Assembly: GCA_963971575.1 (NCBI GenBank)
Contig: OZ020622.1
Coordinates: 15,936,879-16,000,878 of the forward strand
Source of the DNA: Liopterus haemorrhoidalis
Taxonomy: Eukaryota; Arthropoda; Insecta; Coleoptera; Dytiscidae
DNA length: 64,000 bases
Direction: 5' to 3'
Shown: one piece after another, positions 37,101 to 47,343 of the stretch
How the letters are laid out: the number at the start of each line of letters is the position of its first letter
Position numbering within the stretch: the first letter of the stretch is position 1
Translations under genes and position numbers: made by a program
The notes under the pieces: generated by a model
Database searches by the model: none
The model's input: only the letters and a program-made list of their open reading frames with translations
Told to the model about the DNA's origin: nothing

Positions 37101-40033
37101 GTCATTTTCTTTATATTTTGATTTTTTGTGTCATTCTTAATACAAATTTCCCATTTATTTATTTTTTTGTCATTAAAATATATAAAAAAATATTTAATTT
37201 TGACATATGTTATTCGTTTCCATGGTTTCATTGTTGGAATTTTAAATTTTGACATTCCAACGTGAAAAATGAAATAACCCAAGCAAGGTCCCTTCTCGTG
37301 ACAACCTAAAAGAACTAAATTCCCATTTAGTTCCGCTTAACCGTTTGGAACAGACTGTAAATGGGAAATTTGTATTAAGAATGACACAAAAAATCAAAAT
37401 ATAAAGAAAATGACATTTTGAAATGATATTAACCTTAACCAAAAAATGTTTACTGTAAGTATGATTTACAAAGCTTAAACAAAACGGCCGAAAGGCACGA
37501 TTTAAACGATGAAAGTAACTAGATAGCAAAATCTAGTTCCGCTTAACCGTTTGGAACAGACTGTAATATAAACCATAAATTTCGCGACAAATTGGTTAGA
37601 AAGAACTGCTGTGCATCATAATTTACATTAATTCCTTTCCTCCATAGGAAATATAGGTTTTCAATATATTTTTAGAAGTTGTTCGATATAACCTAACTTT
37701 TTTGACAGATTACGAATTGGCAACAAGGCGAGTTTTTCAACTGTGACGTCATTTCATAGTTACGGTAAATGGACTTTATGAATGATAATAGCAAAACAAT
37801 GTATTTCCAGAACATATTCGCCATCTTTATCTGTATATGAAGAATCACTCCAATAAATTAGATTCAGACAATAATAATAGTTCCATTGAAAAAAGTTTAC
37901 GTCAAGTATTCGGTTGATATCGAAACGAACAGAATTTGCGTTTTTAGTAACTTGAATTCTTACAGCCGCGTTTTGCAGTAAAAAATTTAACGCCGCGTCC
38001 AATACAGCCGCGTCTTGTAGTAAACCGCAAGGTAACGAAAATAACAAACCTAGTATTTGAAATACTTTTGAAGTATTTCTAATATTTCCTAGTACATAAT
38101 TCAAATATTGCCCTAATATTCGAATATTTCCATTAATAGTATTTGTTATTTCATATACTTTGATCGGTATTTGAAATATTTTTACTGGGTATTTGGCACA
38201 GCTTTGTTATCTAGTTCCGCATGAAGCTAAAAAATAAACATTATATTATTGATTTATTTTCAGTTGTGAATATTGAGGAGTCTATGCCTATTCCGGAACC
38301 CCCAGAACCCCCAAATGAAGATATACATATTACTATAAACAACTGTAAAACTACGGAGAATGTTATTGAAGATCAAGAAACTATAGATATAGCCGATTCC
38401 ATGGAAATATTAAAGGAACATGGAATATCCTTCTTGCCAAATGATGAAAGTTCAGTAGTTGCAAATGCTGTAGAACATGGAAGATCGCTAGCTTTCACAG
38501 GTAATTTAATTTGTTAAGATTTTGTAACAATTAGAGGTAATGTAATACAATAACATCACATGATATCAGACTTTTTGCCGACTGCCAACATATATACGGA
38601 AGGTATTGTGATCATACCGATTTTGACATTTCGAGGTTTCGATGGATCTCCACGAACTGTGGTCCCTACATAACGTTTTGACTATTTTTAGCATGATGTC
38701 TGTCGGTCTGTATACACGTGCAGATTCGGCTAAAAAGATTTTTATGAAACTACATATTTAAGCTTTTGACATCAATGGCACGAGTTGATCAACTTTTGGT
38801 AAAAATCGGTTAACTAGAAATGGGAGTTTACTCGTGTCGATTTTAAGATTTTTGCGAATTTATCTCAACAGAAATATTTCGAAAAAATGTTTTTAACAAA
38901 AGTTGCTATAAAAGCAATAACTAACAACTTTTATTTGAGACATTTTTAAATTTATTTATTTAGCAGGCCCGTTTCCGTGGTTGTCGTAAATTATAAATAC
39001 ACATTATGAAATTGTCAACGTAATATAATACGTTATTGTCTTTTACAATAATAACTACTCTGCCGCTAGAATGTATTTTATACAAGTACTTTGTGATGAC
39101 GGTCGGTCCTGTTGTGGCCACAGCTGATTTTTTAATAACCATGGGTGACAGAAAGATTTGAAAAACATTGGTTTTAACATGTTATAAATCTATAAAAAAA
39201 CTTTTTAAATTATAAAGTTTCATTTAGAAATAAATATAGGCCGCCCGTAAAAGAAATCCTTTAAATTGAACCACAATCCCCAGTCAGTCTGTCTGTCTGT
39301 CTGTCCGTCGGTCTGTGTACACGTGCAGAGCAAACTCGGCTAAAAGGATTTTTATGAAACTTCATATTTAAGCTTTTTACATCAATGGTACGAGTTGATC
39401 AACTTTAGGTAAAAATCGGTTAACTAGAAATGGGAGTTTACTCGTGTCGGTTTTAAGATTTTTACGAATATTTCACAACAGAGAAATATTTCGAAAAAAT
39501 TTATTTAACAAAAGTTGCTGACGACATTTTTTTAGTGACTTTTGTTGATGACGTCAATCTTCTAATTTTGTAGATCACCCATAATACTGTTTTCTAATTT
39601 AAGTTATTTTATTTCAGAGGTGGGCAAACAAGTATTCAATTCAACGAAACCCTATATTAAGATACCTGTACAAAAAGCTCCAATGACTGCAAAATTAAAA
39701 GCACGTAAAGTCGTCACCGTAACACCAGATCAATTATTACAATTAGTGGGCCAAAAAAATGGTATTTTCAAAAAACTACCCAACATAGTAAACTTAAGTG
39801 AAAAACCAATAAAGAAAAATGTAGTCATGAACAAAAATAAAATTATAGTTAGTAATTTTAATGTGACAAAGAAGAAACCGGACTATAATTTAGCGAATGA
39901 TTATGATATGATTCGAAGACAGTTAGCTGAAGCAAGACAACAAGCGGAGGAATATAAACAAATGTTGAAGAGAAAAGAAGCGGAGGCTGAACGATATAAA
40001 AGACAATTGCAAAGTATAACGCAGGGTAAATGA
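28103..40033 (+). CDS. GABPB: GA-binding protein beta subunit (GABPB)
   Basis: Nuclear partner of the ETS factor GABP-alpha: its ankyrin repeats bind the alpha subunit and its C-terminal coiled coil lets two heterodimers join. Exons: 28103-28168, 28227-28382, 31927-32124, 35585-35858, 38264-38500, 39618-40033; 449 codons including the stop TGA, all GT-AG, phases consistent. Residues about 40-180 form four ankyrin repeats with hallmark pieces ([63 protein letters not shown]). The middle is acidic and variable. The end (about residues 405-448) is a coiled coil ([20 protein letters not shown]) as in vertebrate GABPB. The first 22 residues replace the short vertebrate N-terminus. Length is a little above human GABPB1 (395 aa). 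Introns are full of transposons. Confidence 0.95.
28227..28382 (+). CDS. GABPB: GABPB exon 2
   Basis: First ankyrin repeat, ending GAPFTTDW exactly where vertebrate GABPB continues with LGTSPLH; donor GTAGGT. Confidence 0.92.
29866..30694 (-). mobile_element. GTCTCAATTTGTAATACG MITE split by a LINE
   Basis: Left arm ATTATCTGTCTCATTTTGTA at 29863; right arm ACAAATTGAGACGGAT ending at about 30688. The interior matches the complement of the copy at 4955 up to the LINE and resumes after it. Confidence 0.8.
29980..30618 (-). mobile_element. 5'-truncated LINE with poly-A tail and target duplication
   Basis: Minus-strand frame 30603-30103 (166 codons) encodes the RNase H end and downstream Cys/His segment of a Jockey/R1-type element: [54 protein letters not shown] poly-T run at 29978-29994 is the poly-A tail. 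It is flanked by an 11-bp direct repeat AAAGTCTGTTT at 29969-29979 and 30619-30629, present once in the intact MITE at 5 kb. The fragment's frame is open. Confidence 0.85.
31038..31292 (+). mobile_element. TTGAGAA MITE, copy 2
   Basis: Same ends and interior as 11391-11646. Lies in GABPB intron 2. Confidence 0.78.
31927..32124 (+). CDS. GABPB: GABPB exon 3
   Basis: Ankyrin repeats 2 and 3 ([20 protein letters not shown]). Acceptor TTGTTTTTAG, donor GTAAGT. Confidence 0.95.
32470..32520. repeat. Dispersed repeat shared with 6813-6860
   Basis: GTTAAATTTTTTGGCGCACA and CAGCAACAAAGGCTATTTGC match the 6.8 kb segment with few changes. Confidence 0.5.
32542..33532. mobile_element. About 1-kb inverted-repeat element in GABPB intron 3
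   Basis: CGAAGCAAACAAAGTCCCTGG near 32552 faces CCGGGGTTCTTGTTTGCTTCG near 33503, with TATAGT outermost on both sides. No transposase seen. Confidence 0.5.
33660..33860 (+). repeat. Dispersed repeat D, copy 1
   Basis: GCCTCCTGTTTCCATGTTTC and ATGGTCAGTATTACGTCCAT are shared with 42708-43115. This copy lacks the MITE that interrupts the other. Confidence 0.65.
33861..35570. other. Repeat-like intronic DNA, no gene
   Basis: GABPB intron 3 continues. Long AT-rich DNA with runs of A/T and phrases such as CTTGGGGGTGGTTGCACCCC at 34068, which looks like mobile DNA but is single-copy here. Inverted AGAAAATTCGA and TCGAATTTTCT face each other at 35423 and 35491. Confidence 0.35.
35585..35858 (+). 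CDS. GABPB: GABPB exon 4
   Basis: Ankyrin repeat 4 ([20 protein letters not shown]) and an acidic tail ([12 protein letters not shown]). The donor GTAAAA is weak. Reading through gives three more residues and a TAG at 35868. Confidence 0.93.
36749..37563 (-). mobile_element. TA MITE (CAGTCTGTTCCAAACGG family), outer copy
   Basis: Ends CAGTCTGTTCCAAACGGTTA and its complement, flanked by TA (36747-36748 and 37564-37565). Interrupted at 36951 by a second copy of the same family in the opposite orientation. Confidence 0.85.
36952..37357 (+). mobile_element. TA MITE (CAGTCTGTTCCAAACGG family), inner copy
   Basis: 406 bp with complete inverted ends, flanked by TA (36950-36951 and 37358-37359). 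Matches the 62099-62505 copy along its length. Confidence 0.88.
38264..38500 (+). CDS. GABPB: GABPB exon 5
   Basis: Acidic linker ([15 protein letters not shown]); phase 1 at both ends; donor GTAATT. Confidence 0.85.
38571..39133 (+). mobile_element. HINE-like element B, copy in GABPB intron 5
   Basis: Starts CTTTTTGCCGACTGCCAACA and ends GGTCGGTCCTGTTGTGGCCA then CAGCTGATTTTTT. Contains CATGATGTCTGTCGGTCTG and the internal CTACATATTTAAGCTTTTGA. Confidence 0.75.
39285..39535 (+). mobile_element. HINE-like element B, partial
   Basis: (GTCT)n at 39285-39320 followed by the family interior; both ends are missing. Confidence 0.65.
39618..40033 (+). CDS. GABPB: GABPB exon 6 (coiled coil, C-terminus)
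   Basis: Basic segment ([20 protein letters not shown]) and the C-terminal coiled coil, ending SITQGK and TGA. Confidence 0.92.
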
Positions 40034-40408
40034 CCTTTGCTAATGTCACCAAAAAAGGGTGATAAAAAGTGATTTAATAAGTAAGACAATTATATTTTTC
40101 GACTAATTATCAGAATAGAAAAACTGAGACCTATAGTCCGTTCAACTGTTAGAATGCAGTGTTGCTCTTATAGGAAAAGAGAGTGGTGTTGCCAACTGTT
40201 ATAAAATTGTCAAATTCAGTGAATATCGTTTATAACGACAAATTTATTTCGTTCCAAGTAATTATTTTTCGTTTTAATTTTGGTTTCGATCGTCTAAAAA
40301 TTTCGGTTCAGTTCCGGTTCGAATAACCAGTCAAAATCGAGTCTAAAATCAAATATCTACCGGTATAAATTTTGATTTAATTTTATTTACTAAATTCCCT
40401 TATTATTA

Positions 40409-40983
40409 TTTTTACCGACCGCCAACATATATAAGGGAGGTATTGTGATCATACCGATTTTGACATTTCGAGATTTCGATAGATCTCCACGAATTGAGCT
40501 CCCTACGTAACGTTTTGACTATTTTTAGCATGATGTCTGTCAGTCTCTCTGTCCGTCTGTCTGTCTGTGTACACGTGCAGAGCTAATTCGGCTAAAAGGA
40601 TTTTTATGAAACTTCATAGTTAAGCTTTTGACATCAATGGCACGATTTGATTAACTGTTGGTAAAAATTGGTTGACTAGAAATGGGAATTTACTCGTGCC
40701 GATTTTAAGATTTTGGCGAATATTTAACAACAGAAAAATATTTCGAAAAAATGTATTTAACAAAAGTTGTTATAAAAGTAATAACTAACAACTTTTATTT
40801 GAGGCATTTTTTGATAAAACAAAAAATATTTGAAAAATTTTTCGAAATTTTTTCTATGTATCTATTTTTTCATACTTATATGTAACGTTTCCATGGTTAT
40901 GATAAATAATATATGTTAGAATGTATTTTATACAAGTACTTTGTGATGGCGGTCGGTCCTGTGGTGGCCACAGCTGACTTTTC
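40409..40983 (+). mobile_element. HINE-like element B, near-complete copy
   Basis: Starts TTTTTACCGACCGCCAACAT and ends TGGCGGTCGGTCCTGTGGTG then GCCACAGCTGA. The subterminal repeats ACCGACCGCCA and TGGCGGTCGGT are inverted. There is a (CTGT)n tract near 40548-40568 and a 3' hairpin CTGTGG-TGG-CCACAG. Confidence 0.8.
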
Positions 40984-41035
40984 AATTATAAAATTGAACA
41001 TACAAAAGAAATTGAACTTAATTAAAAATTTTATT

Positions 41036-41204
41036 GTCAAAAACGGAACTAGATTTTGAAATCTAGTAACTTCTAATGATTGAATAAGGCTTTTGACAAT
41101 TTTGTTTAAAAAAGCCTCATTAAATCGTAAAAAAGTGAGCTTGTTACAACACAAGAAAATAATAATCCCGTTTAGTTCCTCTTAAACGTTTGAGATAGAC
41201 TATA
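41036..41204. mobile_element. Short TA MITE (GCGGAACTA family)
   Basis: Left arm ACGGAACTAGATTTTGAAAT, right arm TTAGTTCCTCTTAAACGTTT. Confidence 0.6.
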
Positions 41205-42174
41205 TGAAAAAGTATTACATTCAACCTGTACTGCGTTCTAACAGTTGAACGGTCTACAGATAATTAATTTTTGTGGTTTGTACATATTTATAAATGAAAT
41301 TAGTTTTAAAAAATCTATTATAAGTTTTAAATTCAAGTTACCATATAAAGAAAATAAACTTTTGAAGAAGCTGACGTCAAATTTTGCCCCACTGTTTGAT
41401 TTACAACACTGGTTCCCTGTTTGAAAACGAATTTCGTTAATGTTCTGTATGATCCCACCAGCACCAACTGTTTAGAGAGAAAGCGCAAACTAGTTAGAGT
41501 GAGATTTGGCCTTAGCGAAGCGTTACCCGTTTCTTTTAAAACATAACATTTATGATTCAGTCTTATCTTTTCAAAATATTTATTCAAAAATGAAATAAAC
41601 ATTTATTTGATGTGTTTGTTAACATTTAGCTCGTATTAACGTATTTAAAAAAATACTATAATAATGAAATTTCAGTATTTATACTGTTAAATTCACTTTT
41701 AAATAATTTCAAGGTTTAAATGCCTTACACATACCCACTAGAGCTCATAGTTAATTGTGGGGGGAAAATAAAGTAATGTGCACCCACATATTAACTAGAT
41801 ACAATAATTAGGTTAAGATTAGTTAGCAAAAATTTAGGACAGAAAAAGGTGAAACTTGATATACGTATATAAACGGGTACCCATTAGGATTTTTTACCTC
41901 TTTTCAATGAGATTTATATTATACTATTCTGAAAAAAACATTAACTTCAAAAGAGCCCCAAAAATATCAATTATATTCCGACGTATCGTCATGTTAGAAA
42001 CGCGTGTTTCGCTGGCGCCTACAGATGCAGGAATAATTGCTATTGGTTCTCCACTTTTACGGCCACGTCCTCTCGTTTCTAACGTTAAATTATGCTCTAT
42101 TCTAAACATACAGACTAGTCTAATTTAAGCTGGTGGGAGGATGCAGAACATTTACCGCGAATTCTATTATCTTA

Positions 42175-42646
42175 AGTTGGTTTTTCACAGTTCAATCAAG
42201 TTATTTTGTCAATTAATTGAAAAATTTATTGGTAACCTTGGAAAGAAAAGTATCACTTTACACACATCAATTTATTTATCAATTTTTTTGAAAAATTTTA
42301 CTTTACCAACTGTAAAATATGTTGACATATTTAGCAAAAAATCTTCACCAAGTTGTGAACAAAAATAAAAGAAATAACCTAGATGGTGGTAAATTAGAAC
42401 GTTCGAGATTCTGTCAGATTGGAAAACGAAACACAAACTATATATTTTTAGGTTATGCAACAACTAAACAGTTGGCAATATCTTAAAAGATATAAATATA
42501 CCTAGAATTTCCTAAAAAATTGATCAATTTTTTCATCACTTAATTGTTCAATTAATTGTTAAAATTTGAACACTACACACTCCAATAAATTGAATGTGAA
42601 CTTTTTCAATTAATTGATTAATAAATTGAATCGTGTAAAACCCACT
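42175..42646. mobile_element. 472-bp element with TTA duplications
   Basis: Ends AGTTGGTTTTTCACAGTTCA and TGAATCGTGTAAAACCCACT between TTA copies (42172-42174 and 42647-42649). The subterminal regions are rich in CAATTAATTGA. TTA duplication suggests PIF/Harbinger. Confidence 0.65.
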
Positions 42647-42707
42647 TTAGGTTGGCGAAACTTAAATACTATATTGTTGTGTTTTACATAAAAATGTATT
42701 TTTATTG

Positions 42708-43115
42708 CCAGCCCGAGGAGAGCCTAGGCCTCCTGTTTCCAGGTTTCATGACCATGTTTTCAATCTATATGTTACGACCAGTGACCGAATGGCGGGCATC
42801 GTTAAAAACTATCGGCCAATGACAGGCATAAAAAAATAAGCAAACTCCTTTAAACTTACTTCGAGCCTTTCGGCTTCTGCTGTCCTAGATTTTTACTAAT
42901 TAAACCTAACTTGTCACTGGCCCGTCGTTGTTAATACTGCTCGCATTCAGTCATTGGCCGTAACATATACATTCAGGAGCTATATGGTCAGTATTACGTC
43001 CATCTTTTTAGCATACACAGAAATGCTACAAAAATTTATAGACGGTTGTGAATGGCTACGCAGAACCTGTAATTTGTATAAATATTTTTTACACAAATTA
43101 TTTTACATAGGCAGG
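42708..43115 (+). repeat. Dispersed repeat D, copy 2, interrupted
   Basis: Matches 33660-33860 on both sides of the MITE at 42768. Confidence 0.65.
42768..42967. mobile_element. 200-bp MITE with TA duplication
   Basis: Ends TATGTTACGACCAGTGACCG and CATTGGCCGTAACATA. Its absence from the sister repeat at 33.7 kb gives the pre-insertion site. Confidence 0.75.
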
Positions 43116-43288
43116 AAATGAAATCGCTCGTGACTACCATTTTTAGCAGTTGGCACAAAATTTTAAGTGAATTCCTGTTATGTTATTACATACTTTAAAA
43201 ATCACCCTGTTTATCTACATCGTTTTGATCATTGGAAACAAGTAGGGTTTACAACCCTTTAGGCCAAGTCAGTGAATAAAAAGACTAA

Positions 43289-43417
43289 TGGCCGGTTGCT
43301 AAAGTAAGAATTTTCCCTAACTCAAGTTAAAAATCATTTGTTTTTGTATGTTGTAATATATAAAAACAAATGATTTTAACTTGAGTTAGAGAAAACTCTT
43401 ACGTTAGTAACCCGCCA
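43289..43417. mobile_element. 129-bp hairpin MITE with TAA duplications
   Basis: Almost entirely palindromic: CTAACTCAAGTTAAAAATCA and its complement around an 18-bp loop. Ends TGGCCGGTTGCTAA and TTAGTAACCCGCCA. TAA at 43286-43288 and 43418-43420. Confidence 0.8.
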
Positions 43418-44095
43418 TAAAGGAAGGAAGCTTACATGCTAATTGGACAGACCAGGATGGTATTTCAAAATGGCGGACAATAGTTTCCGGCTGTACAGTG
43501 GCGTAGGGCCATTTATTAAAATAATTGTTATCGGTACAAAAAGAAAAAATACCTATCTTGATATTTTGAAAAGAAGCTAAAGATGGGAGATACAAACAAT
43601 CAATAAAACACTATTATATATCTGTAATTTATTATTATATAATTAATGTTACACACAAGTAAATAAATACATACAGAACTTATAGTAGAAAATTATGACA
43701 GTACGCCATTGCCCATAAGTACCGTATATGTTGAGATTTATCATTAATTCACTTACATATTATGAATGGAAAATACTTACGAATGAAAAGTTATTCCTTT
43801 AGTCTTGGCATTTTGTGTTCTTGATCGTCCACATGAAGTATAGCTAACCATTTTAACAAGATGCCAAATTTCAGCTTAAATGCGTAATTTTGTATTAAAT
43901 TATAAAATAACTGAAAACTATTTTAGCCCTGTCTTTTATTTATGATATGAATAAACTTTAAATTATCAAAATAAATGTCAATAAACACGTTTTAATACGT
44001 AAACAACAAAATATTGGCAGCAATTCTGGTATTTGGAATGACGTATTTCCACCAGCAAAATTTGTATGTAAAAATTCATATAGCCTCTTTTCTTT

Positions 44096-44613
44096 AAGTC
44101 CATTCTACATTATACTTTTTGCAATACTATCCAACTCTGACGTCATTTCAACTTTTGATACTACAGAATATAGTGGGAGAAAAAATAAGAGACAGTGATA
44201 TATTTTATACCTTCCATCTTGTATTACTTTGTCATACTTCTCATTGCCAACTTAAAAATTTGCAGGTTCAGGTGGCAGACAACAATTTGGTTATAGTAAA
44301 CCAATTTATAAATATTGTTTAATTGTGCTAAGTTTATATTTAATTATATGTTCTAAATAAACTTCTTATCAACTTAATAAACTACTAAAAGTTATGTTGT
44401 AAATAAAAACTAAAAAGTTGGTGGTTGGTACGACTGAGAAGTATACAACTGTCATCCAAAAATTTGACCGGAGGTAGTTTTGAAAATAGTGCAGTTTGAA
44501 GTGTAGCATCGAAAGTTGGAAGGAAGTATTTTGTTTCACATTTTACTTTTTACGTCAGTACTACGCAAAAAATCTGTAGCGGTACGCAAAAAAGTATAAT
44601 GTAGAACGAACTT
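44096..44613 (+). mobile_element. TIR element (CTACATTATACTTTTT family), full copy
   Basis: AAGTCCATTCTACATTATAC at 44096 faces GTATAATGTAGAACGAACTT ending at about 44613. The interior matches 18235-18465. Confidence 0.7.
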
Positions 44614-45125
44614 TAGTCTTTTTATTCAATGGTTTAGACACTCTAGGCCAAGTACACCCACTTTGACATATTTTCTTTATATAGGAACTTCAAGTTGCAT
44701 AATGAGAAGAAATTAATAAAATACAGGTCCTTCTGGTTCCTAATGCCAAATATTTACTGATTTTTTTACGCAAAGAAGAGAAATTATTTCGAATTAAATT
44801 TATTCTCAGTTACGTTATTATAAAAAATAATTTCGTACTCTTTGTTCTATTTCTTGATAATTTGTCGGAAAAGTATATGTTTGTTATAAAGTAATTCAGT
44901 CATGTACTTGTTGAATTTGAAAACTTATTTTCATTATTTATATCTATGAGAAAATTATTTTTATTTGTAATTTGTATGAAGTTATGTAAATAAGAAAATG
45001 TAAGATATTAAAGATGCTTAATAAATATTGTTTTTTAAATAAATATATTTATTTGTTTACTTTCTGATGTGGGCAAAAGTTTATACAATTGTTTGGAGTA
45101 AACGGTTATTCAATTTCATTAAATA

Positions 45126-45410
45126 TGTCGTCAAATCGAAGGAGACGTCTAGCTCTTTTTTATGCACATTTAGACTTTTTGCGATATGAAGAAAAGCGAT
45201 GGTAAGAACGTCCCATATATACATAGAAACAGAAGGCAACAGGGAGATTATTTTAACTTGTTGCAAGAAATGAGACACAAAAAATACAGACAGTTACTTC
45301 AATTACAAGAAAAGAATTTAATACACAATCTTTTTTACTTGACATCACAGTTTAGAATGAAGATTCTGTTGGCCCCTGCTTGGGGGTGTATTATAAGTAT
45401 ACCCACTGCA
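45126..45410 (+). pseudogene. PIF/Harbinger transposase N-terminal fragment
   Basis: The frame from 45126 reads MSSNRRRRLALFYAHLDFLR to YEEKRW and a stop. One frameshift later it continues PYIHRNRRQQGDYFNLLQEM and HKKYRQLLQLQ. The order (RRR start, then HP/PY-I, then R-x-x-QG-x-x-x-L) resembles the N-terminal region of Harbinger-type transposases. No catalytic domain follows. Confidence 0.55.
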
Positions 45411-45519
45411 TGACATTTCAGCAGACCAGATATTTGAAACCGGATCCATAATAATAAACTTTATGACTGCCGACAACTTGTAAAAGTCGCTATTTCGCTA
45501 CATCAATTTACGTTTTTTA

Positions 45520-46015
45520 CTTGCCCGACCTTAATATATAAGGGGCAAGTATTGTAATCGCGAAAATTTTCGATGTCGAGATTTTGACTGATGACCACGT
45601 TTCATGGTCCAGGGATTCCAAAAAACCTATTTTCGAAGTGCCATCCGTATGTGTGTGTGTGTGTGTGTGTCGATAACTCAAGAACGGTTCAACTTAGAGA
45701 ATTCGTTCTGGTACTAAAAAATTCTCCTATTAAATGGGAAGAACCCTATTGTTTTTTGTGAAGATCGGTTGACTAGAAATGGGAGTTTACTCGTGTCGAT
45801 TTTAAGATTTTTGCGAATATTTAGCAACAAAAAAATATTACGAAAAAATTTATTGAACAAAAGTTACTATAAATGCAATTACTAATAACTTTTATTTGAG
45901 ACGTTTTTTGATAAAACGAAAAATTTCGAAAATTTTTTGTAAAATTATTTAAAATTTTTCCAAGTCTCAATTTTTTCATACTTATATGTAACGTTTCCAT
46001 GGTCATGATAATTAA
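45520..46015 (+). mobile_element. Third HINE-like family member, (GT)n type
   Basis: Starts TTTTTTACTTGCCCGACCTT, then AAGGGGCAAG. A (GT)n tract at 45650-45670 replaces (CTGT)n. After it, the interior (GACTAGAAATGGGAGTTTAC) and the end region (ATGTAACGTTTCCATGGTCA) match element B. Confidence 0.6.
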
Positions 46016-46528
46016 TTCGTAACTAGTAAACCAAGCAAGCCTTGGACAAAAATTTGTATAGAACATAATTTGATGTATTTTTGAAGATTTATCTAAATAT
46101 TTAAAAAAAATAATTTAAATTTAAGTTTTTTTTTATGGGAGGGCAAGTCTAGCGGAGGTTTCCCTTCGCCACTGGTTTAATTTTTTTATAGGAAATTAAT
46201 ATAAGTGTCTCGCTAAAGATCTCACCATTCCGAAAAAATATATTTGTTTCTATGGTTTCGACGGTGCGGCCAGCGCTAGAATTGAAATTTCTGAACTTGC
46301 GACACCGCGCCTACAACACCATGATACGGGTTTTTTCAAAATAGAGCGATCCTATTGGTTGAATTTCTTGTGCCACGCTTCCAACACCAGAATGAAAATG
46401 ATACATTTGTCTATTCATGGTGAAATGGCAAACCAAACTGACCACAAATCAGCTGTCAGATATCAAAATGGCCGTCGCTGGAAACAGTGTTGCCAATTCG
46501 GAAAACAAACCTAAAAAAAAACACACTA

Positions 46529-46846
46529 TAGTGCGTCAAAGGTGAGTTTGCAGTACAGGGCATATGGAGTAGTTCTTTTTCATACTCTCTAATGGGTTTA
46601 CACAATGACACTATCCTTTTCTTGCTGGTCGACGTTGCCAGCTCTAAAACGCGCTGATGTGTGAAGACGCAGTATTCTACAAATGGCCATTTGTTTTTGT
46701 TGAGTTTTATAAGAGTTGATTTTTGTAAATCATACGAGTTTTTCATATTATTATAATTAACACATTTGACACTTTTACAACATTTGGCAACACCGATCCC
46801 ATTTTCCATAAGAGCTATACTGCAAACTCACCTTCGAACGCACTAT
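46529..46846. mobile_element. TAGTGCGT TIR element upstream of the GDH-like gene
   Basis: TAGTGCGTCAAAGGTGAGTT at 46529 faces AACTCACCTTCGAACGCACTA ending at 46846, flanked by TA. It ends 110 bp before the start codon at 46956, so the promoter is probably within or next to it. Confidence 0.7.
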
Positions 46847-46955
46847 AGATAAATTAGTTTTGTAGCTAAGTAACAGCTTTTATAATCTGTGAGTTTGACG
46901 CTGTCAACAGGACATTTTAAAAAATACTGAAGAGGTTTTATATTTAAATTATACA

Positions 46956-47343
46956 ATGTTTATATCACGTGTCGAAAAAATCTTGAGAAACGTTTCTAAA
47001 CTAAATCTATCCATAAAAAGAAATGCACATTTTTATGATATTCCAGAATATTATGTCAATGCTTTCCATTTGGCAAATGCTACAATGCTTGACAATATAA
47101 ACTGGTATTTTTACAATGCTATTGAGAAAAGTTTTGGAAAAATTGTTGATGATTTAATTAAAAAACCTGGAGCTTTACAACCTGAACAAATTGATAAAGA
47201 ACTAAAACATGTATTACAGACTATTGAGTACTGTGGACATTATTTAGCAGTTCGTTTTCCTTTTAAAAGAAAAAATGGTACAACGGATTTAATTCATGGT
47301 TTTTGTGTGCATCATGGAGAAATGTATCCTATACATATTGGAG
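46956..47343 (+). CDS. GDH-like exon 1
   Basis: Start codon, presequence and N-terminal domain (VRFPFKRKNGTTDLIHGF). The donor GTAAGG is followed at once by a hAT end (CAGTAGCGGCTCG at 47358). Confidence 0.88.

Larger units (their letters stand above)
35985..38200. repeat. AAATACTT-rich element hosting nested MITEs
   Basis: Both edges (35990-36050 and 38030-38190) carry inverted TATTTGAAATAC-like motifs, suggesting the ends of one element in GABPB intron 4 that hosts the MITE pair at 36749-37563. Confidence 0.4.
40133..41256. mobile_element. Composite inverted-repeat element just after GABPB
   Basis: TAGTCCGTTCAACTGTTAGA at 40135 faces TCTAACAGTTGAACGGTCTA at 41237. Contains an element B copy and a GCGGAACTA MITE. 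Begins 100 bp after the GABPB stop, so it may contribute 3' UTR or polyadenylation sequence. Confidence 0.6.
41270..46520. other. Intergenic region between GABPB and the GDH-like gene
   Basis: No host gene recognised. Contains the bounded elements listed separately (42175, 42708, 43289, 44096, 45126, 45520). The remaining sequence is AT-rich, with AATAAA-like motifs near 45016 and 45038. Confidence 0.45.

Noticed and set aside
36986..37529. Frames starting [12 protein letters not shown] / [12 protein letters not shown] (also at 62133 and 63078)
   Set aside because: They are by-products of the TA MITE sequence, repeated with every copy and in both orientations.
41333..41602. Minus-strand 89-codon frame
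   Set aside because: No start context, splice partner or recognisable domain.
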